The position numbers and the translations under genes were made by a program. Source: Rapidithrix thailandica (lineage in GTDB: Bacteria; Bacteroidota; Bacteroidia; Cytophagales; Flammeovirgaceae). Taken from it: 64,000 nt of DNA. Below, in pieces: positions 36,379 to 44,916 of the stretch. The notes under the pieces are model-generated. The model worked only from the letters and a program-made list of their open reading frames with translations, made no database searches and had not been told where the DNA came from. How positions within the stretch are numbered: position 1 is the stretch's first letter; every line of letters begins with the position of its first letter. Location: the NCBI RefSeq assembly GCF_039710355.1, contig NZ_JBDKWZ010000012.1, positions 62,001-126,000 of the forward strand, written 5' to 3'.

Positions 36379-37356
36379 TTAAATGCTTAAGATATTCACC
36401 ATTTTAATCAAATCTTTGTTCAATGGTTTCTTCTTATTAATGGCATCTTGAAAGGTAGTATACACAACTTTATCGTCTACTATTCCTACCATCTCATTTT
36501 TCCGTCCGGCAATCAAACCTTCTACCGCGGCCAAACCTAATCTACTTCCCAAAATCCGGTCCATTGCAGTCGGTGCCCCCCCTCTTTGGATATGTCCCAG
36601 GTTCGTCACCCGGATATCCATATTGGTCAATTTCTCTTTGGCTTTGATGGCTACATAGTGCGCATTCCCTACCTCTTCACCTTCCGCTACGATCACAATA
36701 GAAGAAGACTTTTGGTTGTTACGTCCGCTACGCAAGCTCTCAATCACTCCTTCAATGCTGTCAGGGTTTTCAGGAACCATTACAATTTCGGCGCCTCCGC
36801 CTATCCCTGTTTGGATGGCTATATATCCGGAATCGCGGCCCATGACCTCGACAAAAAACACACGGTCGTGTGAATCTGCCGTATCCCTGATTTTATCAAC
36901 GGCATCCAAAGCTGTATTTACTGCGGTATCAAATCCTATGGTATAATCGGTTCCGTATAAATCGTTATCAATCGTACCAGGCACGCCAATGGTAGGTATG
37001 CCATATTCTTTATAAAAAATCTCCGCACCTGTAAACGAACCATTTCCACCGATGACCACTAAACCTTCAATCCCGTGCTTTTTCATTTGCTCATAAGCTT
37101 TCTGCCGGCCGATTTTGGTTCTGAACTCATCCGAACGGGCCGATTTCAATATCGTACCGCCTTGTTGAATAATATTACTTACCGACCTGGATTCCATCTT
37201 TATCATATCCCCTTCGATCACCCCTTTATACCCTCGGATAATCCCATATATATTCAGGTTATGATAAATCGCTCCTCTTACTACAGACCGGATACAAGCA
37301 TTCATGCCTGGTGCATCTCCTCCCGATGTTAAAACTGCTATCGTTTTCAAGGGCAT
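36379..37356 (-). CDS. pfkA: 6-phosphofructokinase
   Basis: PfkA phosphorylates fructose 6-phosphate in glycolysis. The 325-residue protein shows TSGGDAPGMNACIRSV at the N-terminus, catalytic PGTIDNDL, MGRDSGYIA and LGHIQRGG substrate motifs. In the ATP-binding GGDGS motif the Asp is replaced by Asn (VIGGNGSFTGA). The following Gly and the Gly of PGTIDND are those of ATP-dependent enzymes; pyrophosphate-dependent forms carry Asp and Lys there. The length fits the bacterial homotetrameric type. It has its own probable promoter. Confidence 0.94.
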   Translation of the reverse strand: MPLKTIAVLTSGGDAPGMNACIRSVVRGAIYHNLNIYGIIRGYKGVIEGDMIKMESRSVSNIIQQGGTILKSARSDEFRTKIGRQKAYEQMKKHGIEGLVVIGGNGSFTGAEIFYKEYGIPTIGVPGTIDNDLYGTDYTIGFDTAVNTALDAVDKIRDTADSHDRVFFVEVMGRDSGYIAIQTGIGGGAEIVMVPENPDSIEGVIESLRSGRNNQKSSSIVIVAEGEEVGNAHYVAIKAKEKLTNMDIRVTNLGHIQRGGAPTAMDRILGSRLGLAAVEGLIAGRKNEMVGIVDDKVVYTTFQDAINKKKPLNKDLIKMVNILSI

Positions 37357-37383
37357 TTGTTTTTATTAATACTTAGAACCGTG

Positions 37384-37391
37384 CAAATATA
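37384..37391 (-). promoter_or_regulatory. Candidate -7 promoter element for pfkA
   Basis: CAAATATA on the plus strand reads TATATTTG on the minus strand, matching TAnnTTTG, about 28 bp before the pfkA start. A -33 TTG is not evident. Confidence 0.45.
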
Positions 37392-37481
37392 AGTTTCTCG
37401 TTCGAAAATTTAAATTCTCTTAAATCCATTTTTAATCGAATAAGAAATTTTCAACAAAACATTCTTTATATTACCAATATC

Positions 37482-39596
37482 TCAAAATAAAGAGATATTT
37501 TCAATCATATCATTAGTTAAATTAAAAAACTCTTCATGCACATTAAATTCTTGCCCCTCCTTTGCTTTCAATTTAACATAACTGCCATCCTCTTGCATTT
37601 TGTAGGAATTGACATTGTCTTTTAAATTAAAGTCCAAAATGCTAATCGCCTCCTTTTTGGCTTGTTCATCCACAAATAAGAACATGGACTCCACTCTACG
37701 ATCAAAACTACGTACCATTGCATCCGCACTCCCGCAGTATACTTTAGGATCTCCGTTATTATGATAATAAAATATACGGGAATGTTCTAAAAAATCTCCT
37801 ACAATAGAATACACTTCAATATTCTCACTCAACTTGGCCCGCCCCGGACGCAAACAACATATCCCCCGTACAATTAACTTCACCGGCACACCGGCATTCG
37901 AGGCTTCGTACAAGGCGTGAATAAACTTATCGTCCTGTAATGAATTGATTTTAATTACAATACCACTTTGCAAACCCTTACGGGCATTCTCCGTTTCATG
38001 ATAAATCAACTCAATTAACTTATCACGCATCTCATCAGGAGCGGTCAACAACACATCGTAATAGCTGGGTTTTGAATGCCCGGTAATCGCGTTGAAAAAC
38101 TCCGATACATCTTGCCCGTACTCATTGCGGGTGGTCATTAAACTGATGTCCGTATACAAACGGGCTGTATCTTCATTGTAGTTTCCACTGGACATATGCA
38201 CATAACGGGTTACCTTGTCTCCCTCTTTGCGTACCACCAGTAATATTTTGGTATGCGTTTTTAACAAACCGATCCCGTGAATGACGAAACAGCCTGCCTT
38301 TTGCAGTTGTTGTGCTTCCCGGATATTATTTTCCTCGTCAAAACGCGCTTTCAGCTCAAACAATGCCGAGACATGTTTTCCATTTTCGGCCGCTTTTAAT
38401 AATGCGGAAGTCACCCGGGAATCTTTGGCTAAGCGATAAATAGTCAACTTAATAGCCAATACCTGAGGATCTTCAGCTGCTTTCTCCAGAAATTCCAAAA
38501 AATGCTCGGGACTATTGTAAGGATGGTGCAATACAATATCCTTTTTCTTAATCTTTTGAAAAATATTGTCGGAATCAACTTCCCTTAACGCCAAAGGCGG
38601 CACACTAGCTCTACGGGTAGGCACCTCGTATTTAAAGTTTTTGTGTTTAATCACATGCCACAGGCAGGTTAAATCAATCAGCCCCCCTACCTCAAAGATA
38701 TTGTATTCATCAATATCCCAGCGTTTAATCAACTGCTTCATCATCCATTTTGAGTAGCCAGTTTGCACTTCTACCCTCACCACTCTACCGGTACGCCTGG
38801 TTTTTAATTTCCGCTTAATCTCTTCAATAAAGTCTGTTTCCAAATCCTCACTTTCTTCCAAAGTAAAATCTCCGTTCCGGGTGATGCGCATCAAATCGCA
38901 AGAGAGAATTTCAACATTCCGGAACAATTTGCGGATATTCTCCCGGATAACTTCCGCGATGGGGATAAATAACAGTTCATTATCCCGCTCCATTTCAAAG
39001 AAGCGAGGTAAGTTTTGAGGAATCTGTACAAAAGAGAGTTTTTTCAAGTCGTCTGACTTACCGGAGCCTTCCCGTGTAACAATGCTAAAAATCTGCAGGT
39101 TGTTCATCAAGATCGGAAAGGTATGGTAACTATCATACACCATAGGGGTGAGCATTGGGAAAAGCGTCTTTTTAAAAAATTGAGCCGCTTTTTTCCGTTC
39201 ATCCGTATTCAGCTCTTTGATCCCGCAAATCTTAAAATGATTTTTGGAAAACTGAGGAAGTAATTCTTTTGCATACACCTGATATTGCTCCTTCACAAAT
39301 TCATGTACATCACTCAGCAATTTGATACGAAAGTCCCCTTCCCTCAAGCCGGAGTAATCGACTCTTTGTTTATTATAATCCAAATAATTATACAAACTCC
39401 CTACTCGGATCATAAAAAACTCATCCAAGTTGGAAGCCGTAATGGCTAAAAACTTCAAGCGCTCAAAAATGGTCCTTGTTTTATTATTTACCTGATCGAG
39501 TACGCGGTAGTTAAATTGCAACCAACTTAAATCCCGGCTAATTAAATTACTGCTTTGAATCAGGGCATTTACTTTATCACTATAAATCATCGACAT
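37482..39596 (-). CDS. ppk1: Polyphosphate kinase 1
   Basis: Ppk1 reversibly makes polyphosphate from ATP. The 704-residue protein carries the N-domain start SRDLSWLQFNYRVLDQ, the head region, and the two PLD-like catalytic domains. The autophosphorylated His is expected in GLLKTHTKILLV, and the second catalytic His in FLEHSRIFYYHNNGD. HPYNSPEHFLEFL and HMSSGNYNEDTARLYTD are further family motifs. The length agrees with the usual 690-720 residues. It is a single-gene unit divergent from the next gene. Confidence 0.96.
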   Translation of the reverse strand: MSMIYSDKVNALIQSSNLISRDLSWLQFNYRVLDQVNNKTRTIFERLKFLAITASNLDEFFMIRVGSLYNYLDYNKQRVDYSGLREGDFRIKLLSDVHEFVKEQYQVYAKELLPQFSKNHFKICGIKELNTDERKKAAQFFKKTLFPMLTPMVYDSYHTFPILMNNLQIFSIVTREGSGKSDDLKKLSFVQIPQNLPRFFEMERDNELLFIPIAEVIRENIRKLFRNVEILSCDLMRITRNGDFTLEESEDLETDFIEEIKRKLKTRRTGRVVRVEVQTGYSKWMMKQLIKRWDIDEYNIFEVGGLIDLTCLWHVIKHKNFKYEVPTRRASVPPLALREVDSDNIFQKIKKKDIVLHHPYNSPEHFLEFLEKAAEDPQVLAIKLTIYRLAKDSRVTSALLKAAENGKHVSALFELKARFDEENNIREAQQLQKAGCFVIHGIGLLKTHTKILLVVRKEGDKVTRYVHMSSGNYNEDTARLYTDISLMTTRNEYGQDVSEFFNAITGHSKPSYYDVLLTAPDEMRDKLIELIYHETENARKGLQSGIVIKINSLQDDKFIHALYEASNAGVPVKLIVRGICCLRPGRAKLSENIEVYSIVGDFLEHSRIFYYHNNGDPKVYCGSADAMVRSFDRRVESMFLFVDEQAKKEAISILDFNLKDNVNSYKMQEDGSYVKLKAKEGQEFNVHEEFFNLTNDMIENISLF

Positions 39597-40103
39597 GGGA
39601 AAGTAGGGTTTTATGATCCGGAAATGCTTCTATTCAAGGTGCAATACCCAAAATAGACTCAAGCTCTTTGACACTGTATTCTCTCAAAGATAAAAATAAA
39701 AGGGCAGCTTCTCCTCCCTTCCGGAACCTGAATTCAGATTCCCGTTTAAATCGCAAAGGTGAATGGAAAGCACATAATTCTACAGCCTTTCCATATAAAC
39801 TTTCTGTAAAATTTTTTCGAAGCTTTTTCCATATGGTTTTTCTTTCATAAAATTATACATTTAAAAGAATACACCGAAGGCAAAGAAAATGAAAGGTCTT
39901 TTTTTTGAAAAATGCATAGAAATTGTAATACTTTTTTTCGATTTTTAGCCACCCGGTGCAGTCCCAGGTACAATCCGCTTCCGGACATGCACAGGGTAAA
40001 CCACCCGATTTTTAAAAATGATGTGGTTGAAGCACCCTTGTATGTATTTGTTAGGTGTTTCTTTTTTTGATTTTTTTATTCCCAAGCGAATCTGTTTTTT
40101 TAA
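39597..40103. other. 507-bp intergenic region between ppk1 and an L,D-transpeptidase-like gene
   Basis: No convincing gene is present (a 60-codon plus frame at 39668 has no family features). A more GC-rich patch at about 39950-40010 can fold: GTGCA with TGCAC enclosing TCCG-CTTC-CGGA. This might be a small RNA or leader structure, but evidence is weak. Confidence 0.4.
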
Positions 40104-40916
40104 ATGAAGAATCAAGTTGTTCTGGTAGGATTATTCTTACTCTTTTTTTCTTACACTACTTTTGGCCAAGATCTAGCGTATCACCAGCCGGTAAAACAAA
40201 ACGCCCGGAAAACACTCGATCCCCCTCCCCCTCCCGAAAGCTCTCTTCAATCGCATATCTACAATTTGTACCATCAGTCCCAACTCTACAAACAACACCT
40301 CTCTTACGATGTATTTGAAAAAGCGGTAGTGGGCTTTTATAACCTCAAAGCCGAAGGCCTGTTTACCGAAAAAGAACTGCTCACCATTATCGATTTTACA
40401 CAACCTTCTTCGGAAGAAAGGCTGTATATTATCGATTTACAAAACCAGAAACTACTTCACCGCAGCTTGGTGGCACATGGAAAAAACACAGGGGATATCT
40501 ACGCTACCCACTTTAGCAACCGCGTGGGCTCCCTACAGAGTAGTCTAGGTTTTTATAAGGCTTCAGAAGCTTATATCGGGAAATACGGTTTGTCCTTAAA
40601 ATTGGATGGACTAGAAACCCGCATCAATGACAATGCCCGCAAAAGGGCCGTGGTCATGCATCCGGCTGATTATGTTAACTACCAATTCATCCGGGACAAC
40701 CAACGCCTGGGCCGTAGCTTTGGATGTCCTGCCATCCCTTACGAAAAACATAAACAAATCATCAAGACGATTCAGGGAAACACTTGTTTGTTTATCTATC
40801 AAAATGCGACTTCCTACCTTCGCAACACAGAAAAATTAAACTTTGACAAAGCAGAGCAAGCCTTTCTGAGAGAACAAGTACTATTACATGCCAACCAGAT
40901 GGCTTCGGTGTTATAA
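40104..40916 (+). CDS. Secreted L,D-transpeptidase-like (murein catalytic domain) protein
   Basis: The 270-residue protein has a signal peptide (MKNQVVLVGLFLLFFSYTTF, cleaved near GQD) and the catalytic core of the murein L,D-transpeptidase catalytic-domain family. Evidence is the conserved His in VVMHPADYVNYQF and the nucleophile Cys in RSFGCPAIPYEKH, plus the RLYIIDLQNQKLLHRSLVAHG beta start of the domain. These proteins probably cross-link or modify peptidoglycan in the periplasm. About 60 residues of Pro-rich and helical sequence (DPPPPPESS) precede the domain. The gene stands alone. Confidence 0.82.
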   Translation: MKNQVVLVGLFLLFFSYTTFGQDLAYHQPVKQNARKTLDPPPPPESSLQSHIYNLYHQSQLYKQHLSYDVFEKAVVGFYNLKAEGLFTEKELLTIIDFTQPSSEERLYIIDLQNQKLLHRSLVAHGKNTGDIYATHFSNRVGSLQSSLGFYKASEAYIGKYGLSLKLDGLETRINDNARKRAVVMHPADYVNYQFIRDNQRLGRSFGCPAIPYEKHKQIIKTIQGNTCLFIYQNATSYLRNTEKLNFDKAEQAFLREQVLLHANQMASVL

Positions 40917-41049
40917 CTGATTGAATACAAGTATCAACCTTATCTCCAACCCTATGGCGGAACTCCATTTCCACAATAGGGCTCTTTATTGTCTTGCCTC
41001 CACGGCACTTTCTCCCCTCAATTTTCAAGGACTAATAAGTTAATTTTTA

Positions 41050-41057
41050 TAGCTTTG
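41050..41057 (+). promoter_or_regulatory. Candidate -7 promoter element for the M48 protease gene
   Basis: TAGCTTTG fits TAnnTTTG and lies 26 bp before the ATG at 41083. No exact -33 TTG is seen. Confidence 0.5.
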
Positions 41058-41082
41058 CTGGAAATTTTTAGTTAAGAGTGCT

Positions 41083-42318
41083 ATGGAAAAAACAATTCTG
41101 TATATAATTATCGCCATTGTAGCCTTTGAGTTTATCTTGGAAAGGCTGTTGGATTATTTAAATCAAAAACACTGGGACAACCAGTTACCCAAAGGCTTAC
41201 AAGGCATCATCGATCAGGATAAGTACCAAAAATCACAGGATTATGCTTTTGCTAAAAGCAAGTTATCCTTGTGGTCAAGCTTGTTGAGTTTTGCAGTAAT
41301 CCTCACAATTTTGTTCACGGGTGGTTTTGCCCTCATCGATCAATGGGCCTTGTCTGTCACGGAAAACTCTATCCTCTCCACCCTCTTGTTTTTTGCGGTG
41401 ATCGGTTTGGGTTCAGACTTGATGAGCACTCCTTTTGGGATCTACAATACATTTGTAATTGAGGAAAAATTCGGCTTCAATAAAATGACTCCTAAAATTT
41501 TCATCATGGACAAAATCAAAGGTTGGATACTGGGTGCCCTTATTGGGGGGCTGTTGCTGGCCGTATTTGTATGGTTTTACAGCACTTTCAGAGAATACTT
41601 CTGGCTGTATGCCTGGGGCATTTTCTTGGTATTTTCCATCGGTATTACCATGTTTTACACCAACCTGATTGTACCTTTATTCAATAAACTCACTCCGCTG
41701 GAAGACGGGGAGTTAAGAACTGCCATTGAAAACTATGCAAGCAAAGTAAACTTTCCGCTCAAAAATGTCTTTGTGGTGGACGGTTCCAAACGAAGCACAA
41801 AAGCCAATGCCTATTTCAGTGGCTTGGGCAATGCGAAAAACATTGTATTGTACGATACACTGATTGAAAAGCATAGCACAGAAGAACTGGTAGCGGTATT
41901 GGCTCATGAAGTAGGGCATTATAAAAAGAAACACACCTTGCAAGGCTTGTTTATTTCAGCTTTCACAATGCTACTCACCTTATATATTCTAAACCTGCTA
42001 ATCGATAATCCGGCACTGTCCATGGCCTTAGGGGCCGATGAAAGCAGAATCACCCTGGGAATGGTGGCCTTTTCAATTCTTTATAGTCCACTTTCTACCA
42101 TTACGGGCTTGTTGATGAATATCTTCTCCAGAAAAAATGAATTTGAAGCGGATGCTTATGCAAGAGAAACCTCTTCAGGTGCCGATTTAGTGACAGCTTT
42201 GAAGAAGCTATCCGTAGATACATTAAGCAATCTCAAGCCTCATCCGGCTTATGTGTTTTTTTATTATTCCCATCCCCCCTTACTCAAACGGATGGAAGCC
42301 ATAGAAAACCCCTCATAA
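41083..42318 (+). CDS. M48 family membrane metalloprotease (Ste24-like)
   Basis: The 411-residue integral membrane zinc protease resembles Ste24/CAAX prenyl protease 1. The HExxH motif is in VLAHEVGHYKKKH (near residue 273), the third ligand in NEFEADAYA downstream, and several hydrophobic helices lie on either side (about 5-22, 60-82, 95-118, 148-170, 180-200, 290-310, 325-345). Bacterial homologues act in membrane-protein quality control; a prenyl-peptide substrate is unlikely in bacteria. The gene is monocistronic and ends at a bidirectional terminator. Confidence 0.9.
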   Translation: MEKTILYIIIAIVAFEFILERLLDYLNQKHWDNQLPKGLQGIIDQDKYQKSQDYAFAKSKLSLWSSLLSFAVILTILFTGGFALIDQWALSVTENSILSTLLFFAVIGLGSDLMSTPFGIYNTFVIEEKFGFNKMTPKIFIMDKIKGWILGALIGGLLLAVFVWFYSTFREYFWLYAWGIFLVFSIGITMFYTNLIVPLFNKLTPLEDGELRTAIENYASKVNFPLKNVFVVDGSKRSTKANAYFSGLGNAKNIVLYDTLIEKHSTEELVAVLAHEVGHYKKKHTLQGLFISAFTMLLTLYILNLLIDNPALSMALGADESRITLGMVAFSILYSPLSTITGLLMNIFSRKNEFEADAYARETSSGADLVTALKKLSVDTLSNLKPHPAYVFFYYSHPPLLKRMEAIENPS

Positions 42319-42328
42319 ATATAAAGTA

Positions 42329-42363
42329 AAGCCCCCTTGAAACGATATGTTTTCAGGGGGCTT
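42329..42363. terminator. Bidirectional terminator
   Basis: AAGCCCCCTTGAAA and TTTCAGGGGGCTT pair with one bulged T, between the convergent M48 and XRE-cupin genes. Confidence 0.8.
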
Positions 42364-42391
42364 CGTATATTCCATTATTTTCCACCTGCTT

Positions 42392-42979
42392 TCACCCTAC
42401 AGGGTGCCCTTCTTCAAAAAAGTAAATCACCAACATCTGCGCCTTTCCCTTTCCGATATTTTTAGGAGAATGTTTTAGGCGTCCGTCAAACAACATAGAA
42501 TCTCCTTCTTCCAAAATCACCGATTGCGATTCAAATTCGTACTCTATTCTCCCTCTGAGAATATATTTATATTCATAGGCTTGCGTTTGAACAAACTCCC
42601 GTTGGGCGTCTTCCTCTAATTCTAACAAAATGATGTCCACGGTAGAATTATCGAAATTCTTCGTAAAAATCCGTTTATACAGAAAGCCCTGGGCATCTTC
42701 TTTTTCAAAAGGCGTGTATTCCGAAGCCTTTTTTACAAAAATCCTTTTGTTAAGACTATTGGTGTCAAACCCTTCAAAAAAAGAGTTCAGGTCCTCCCCC
42801 ATCGAGCGGATGATCTGGATCAGCACCAAAAGCGATGGAATGGTACGACCGTTTTCGATCTGAGAAATCAACCCTTTACTCACATTGGCTTTTTCTGCAA
42901 CCTCTTGAATTCGTAGTTTCTTACGCTTCCGGATTTCTTTAATCCGTTGACTGATCTGTAGAATTATTTCTTCTTTCAT
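42392..42979 (-). CDS. XRE-family regulator with C-terminal cupin
   Basis: This 195-residue DNA-binding regulator has a helix-turn-helix (about 10-65: IQEVAEKANVSKGLISQIENGRT) and a cupin domain (about 110-190, with EDAQREFVQTQAYEYKYILRG and LEEGDSMLFDG). The domain pair matches the PuuR/SutR-like group, in which the cupin binds a small metabolite. The regulated genes are not evident from the neighbours, which are convergent M48 and a downstream-oriented unknown gene. A promoter element lies about 55 bp upstream. Confidence 0.88.
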   Translation of the reverse strand: MKEEIILQISQRIKEIRKRKKLRIQEVAEKANVSKGLISQIENGRTIPSLLVLIQIIRSMGEDLNSFFEGFDTNSLNKRIFVKKASEYTPFEKEDAQGFLYKRIFTKNFDNSTVDIILLELEEDAQREFVQTQAYEYKYILRGRIEYEFESQSVILEEGDSMLFDGRLKHSPKNIGKGKAQMLVIYFFEEGHPVG

Positions 42980-43033
42980 TCAAAAATTACTTAGCTGAAT
43001 CGTGGATATGCCTCATATGGTCAAAACCGGTTT

Positions 43034-43041
43034 CAAAGTTA
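43034..43041 (-). promoter_or_regulatory. Candidate -7 promoter element for the XRE-cupin gene
   Basis: CAAAGTTA on the plus strand reads TAACTTTG on the minus strand, which matches TAnnTTTG. The -33 element is unclear. Confidence 0.35.
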
Positions 43042-43069
43042 GAAAAAATCACCTTGCCCGATGCAGGGA

Positions 43070-44752
43070 TTACCCATTAAAAATTTTGTTTAAAATTTTG
43101 CTTGTTATCAAATAAGTAGGTTTAATCCCCTCCATTCCCAAACTGCCGGAAGCCAAGGTACTCCCGGTGAGCAAGGGGTTGTCCGAGGCATAATAGGCAT
43201 AGCGCACTTTGATGTCTTCTTTGATACTTTTCCGGATTTTGGTGGCAGACTGAATAGCTTTTTGATAATGAGCCCCTTCCATCTCTATGCCGATGGCATT
43301 CCAAGTAGAAGTCAGGAAATGGTGCAGGATATCCCGGTTTTGCAATGATGTGCCTAATACGGTTACCATAGCCCCTTCAAATACTTTCAGGCCAAAGCCT
43401 TTAAAATCTTTGACAGAAAAATCATTAACAACAGGGTAGTTATCGGCGGTCCCTTCAAAGACATGAGCCGTAGGTACCATAATATCCCCCTTGCCTCCTT
43501 TCAGGATTCCGGCCTTTCCCATAATGGATACCGACTCCACATTCAAAGAGAAGTTTTCTTGAGGGGCTTCATTAGGTTTTAACAACTCCTCCATGCATTC
43601 GTAAGCTTGTTCACCAAAGGCATAATCCATCACAATGATTAAAGGAGGGTTTTTCAATTGCTCGGATTTCGGACGGAAAGAAGCCGGTAACTTAGTCAAA
43701 GGTAGCCGAGCGGTATCAAATACCTGTACGGTCAAATTGGTACCCGAATTATCTTCGATTTCGTACATGCCATTTTTCAAGGCAAATTCTTTTATTTTTT
43801 TCCGCATGGCCGCATTTTCATCCCGGCTGGTCATGGCTGCCAGTTCTTCCAGGTTTTCAGAAGCCTGCTCTTCCAAAGCCGTAAACCCATACATGGCATT
43901 CATAAAGCTGTGCAAATTCGCACTGACGATATGTACCGGCCGGTCAACCCAGCCATGTTCGTAGATCAATTGTTTTACCTTATTAGCCCATTGATCACCA
44001 TAAATATGATGCCCGATAATCTCCCTTAACTTGGCAGAGAAGGTAACTTCTTTGTCCAGGTTTTCAAGGTTCTCGGTAATCGCCAGTTTGCCCAACCAAT
44101 ACGTAATATGATACAAACTGTGTTTGCTTTTACTCATGTCAAATGAGTGCAGCGCCTGGGTAGTTTCTTGGATAGTGCGCCCCAATACATTGCTTAGATA
44201 GGTTGCGGCTTTTTTCTCATCAAAATACTTGTTGTTATTTTCCAATTCCACAATTTCTTCCAAGCGTTTCCAGTCATCGGTTTCACCGCCTTTTGGATCC
44301 AGTGCCTGCTTTTTGATTTTGTTGGCTTCGATAAACAGAAATGTCAGATGAGTAAGTATATCGTAAATATCACTTCGTCCGCGGGTCATCTCAATATACA
44401 TGCGGTTCTGATCGATGCGATAGCAATTACGTCTTCTTTTTGGGGGAATGATCACATCATAACCCAAACTTTCAAAACCTTCTCTGGCTACCAGTTTTAT
44501 ATACCGGCACTCTTCGATTCCATCGGGCAAGCGTTCTATCACATACAATAATCCCTCTAACTCTACCCGCTCAGGATCATTGACGGAACCATAAATTTCC
44601 GGACTTAAGGTCAGTAAAGCTTCTACCAAAGATTGCCCTGACACGCCATTGGGTTTGTAACTCCCCCGGATAAACAATTGCCGCATGGAGATATACAACT
44701 TCTCGATCGAAGCCCGGGATTCTCTGGTTCGTTTCTTTGATGATTCATTCAT
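43070..44752 (-). CDS. Conserved Bacteroidota protein with nucleoside-phosphorylase-like C-terminus (DUF6909-like)
   Basis: The 560-residue protein starts at the ATG complementary to 44750-44752 (MNESSKKRTRESRAS); a longer frame upstream is non-homologous-looking and hydrophobic. Residues 10-120 resemble the DUF6909-type N-terminus (LYISMRQLFIRGSYKPNGVSG, RRRNCYRIDQNRMYIE). The last 200 residues contain IGIEMEGAHYQKAI, which recalls the EMEGA motif of purine nucleoside phosphorylase/MTA nucleosidase. It has no signal peptide. The function is not established; a nucleotide-related activity is inference from that motif only. Confidence 0.65.
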   Translation of the reverse strand: MNESSKKRTRESRASIEKLYISMRQLFIRGSYKPNGVSGQSLVEALLTLSPEIYGSVNDPERVELEGLLYVIERLPDGIEECRYIKLVAREGFESLGYDVIIPPKRRRNCYRIDQNRMYIEMTRGRSDIYDILTHLTFLFIEANKIKKQALDPKGGETDDWKRLEEIVELENNNKYFDEKKAATYLSNVLGRTIQETTQALHSFDMSKSKHSLYHITYWLGKLAITENLENLDKEVTFSAKLREIIGHHIYGDQWANKVKQLIYEHGWVDRPVHIVSANLHSFMNAMYGFTALEEQASENLEELAAMTSRDENAAMRKKIKEFALKNGMYEIEDNSGTNLTVQVFDTARLPLTKLPASFRPKSEQLKNPPLIIVMDYAFGEQAYECMEELLKPNEAPQENFSLNVESVSIMGKAGILKGGKGDIMVPTAHVFEGTADNYPVVNDFSVKDFKGFGLKVFEGAMVTVLGTSLQNRDILHHFLTSTWNAIGIEMEGAHYQKAIQSATKIRKSIKEDIKVRYAYYASDNPLLTGSTLASGSLGMEGIKPTYLITSKILNKIFNG

Positions 44753-44849
44753 AGGAGTTATTGAATAAGGTTGGTGTTGGCGTATAAAGAAAGGGAAAAA
44801 AAGGAAGATTTGAAAACAAATGGGCTTTTCTGACAATGTATAAAAGAAA

Positions 44850-44886
44850 TTACCCGCTTGACTTTCAGAGAAAACCAAGCGGGTAA
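44850..44886 (-). terminator. Terminator after the FG-GAP lipoprotein gene
   Basis: A perfect 11-bp stem (TTACCCGCTTG with CAAGCGGGTAA) is followed on the minus strand by TTTCTTTTATA. It closes the SusC/SusD unit. Confidence 0.8.
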
Positions 44887-44916
44887 CACTTTGACTATTA
44901 ACAGTTAATATTAAAT

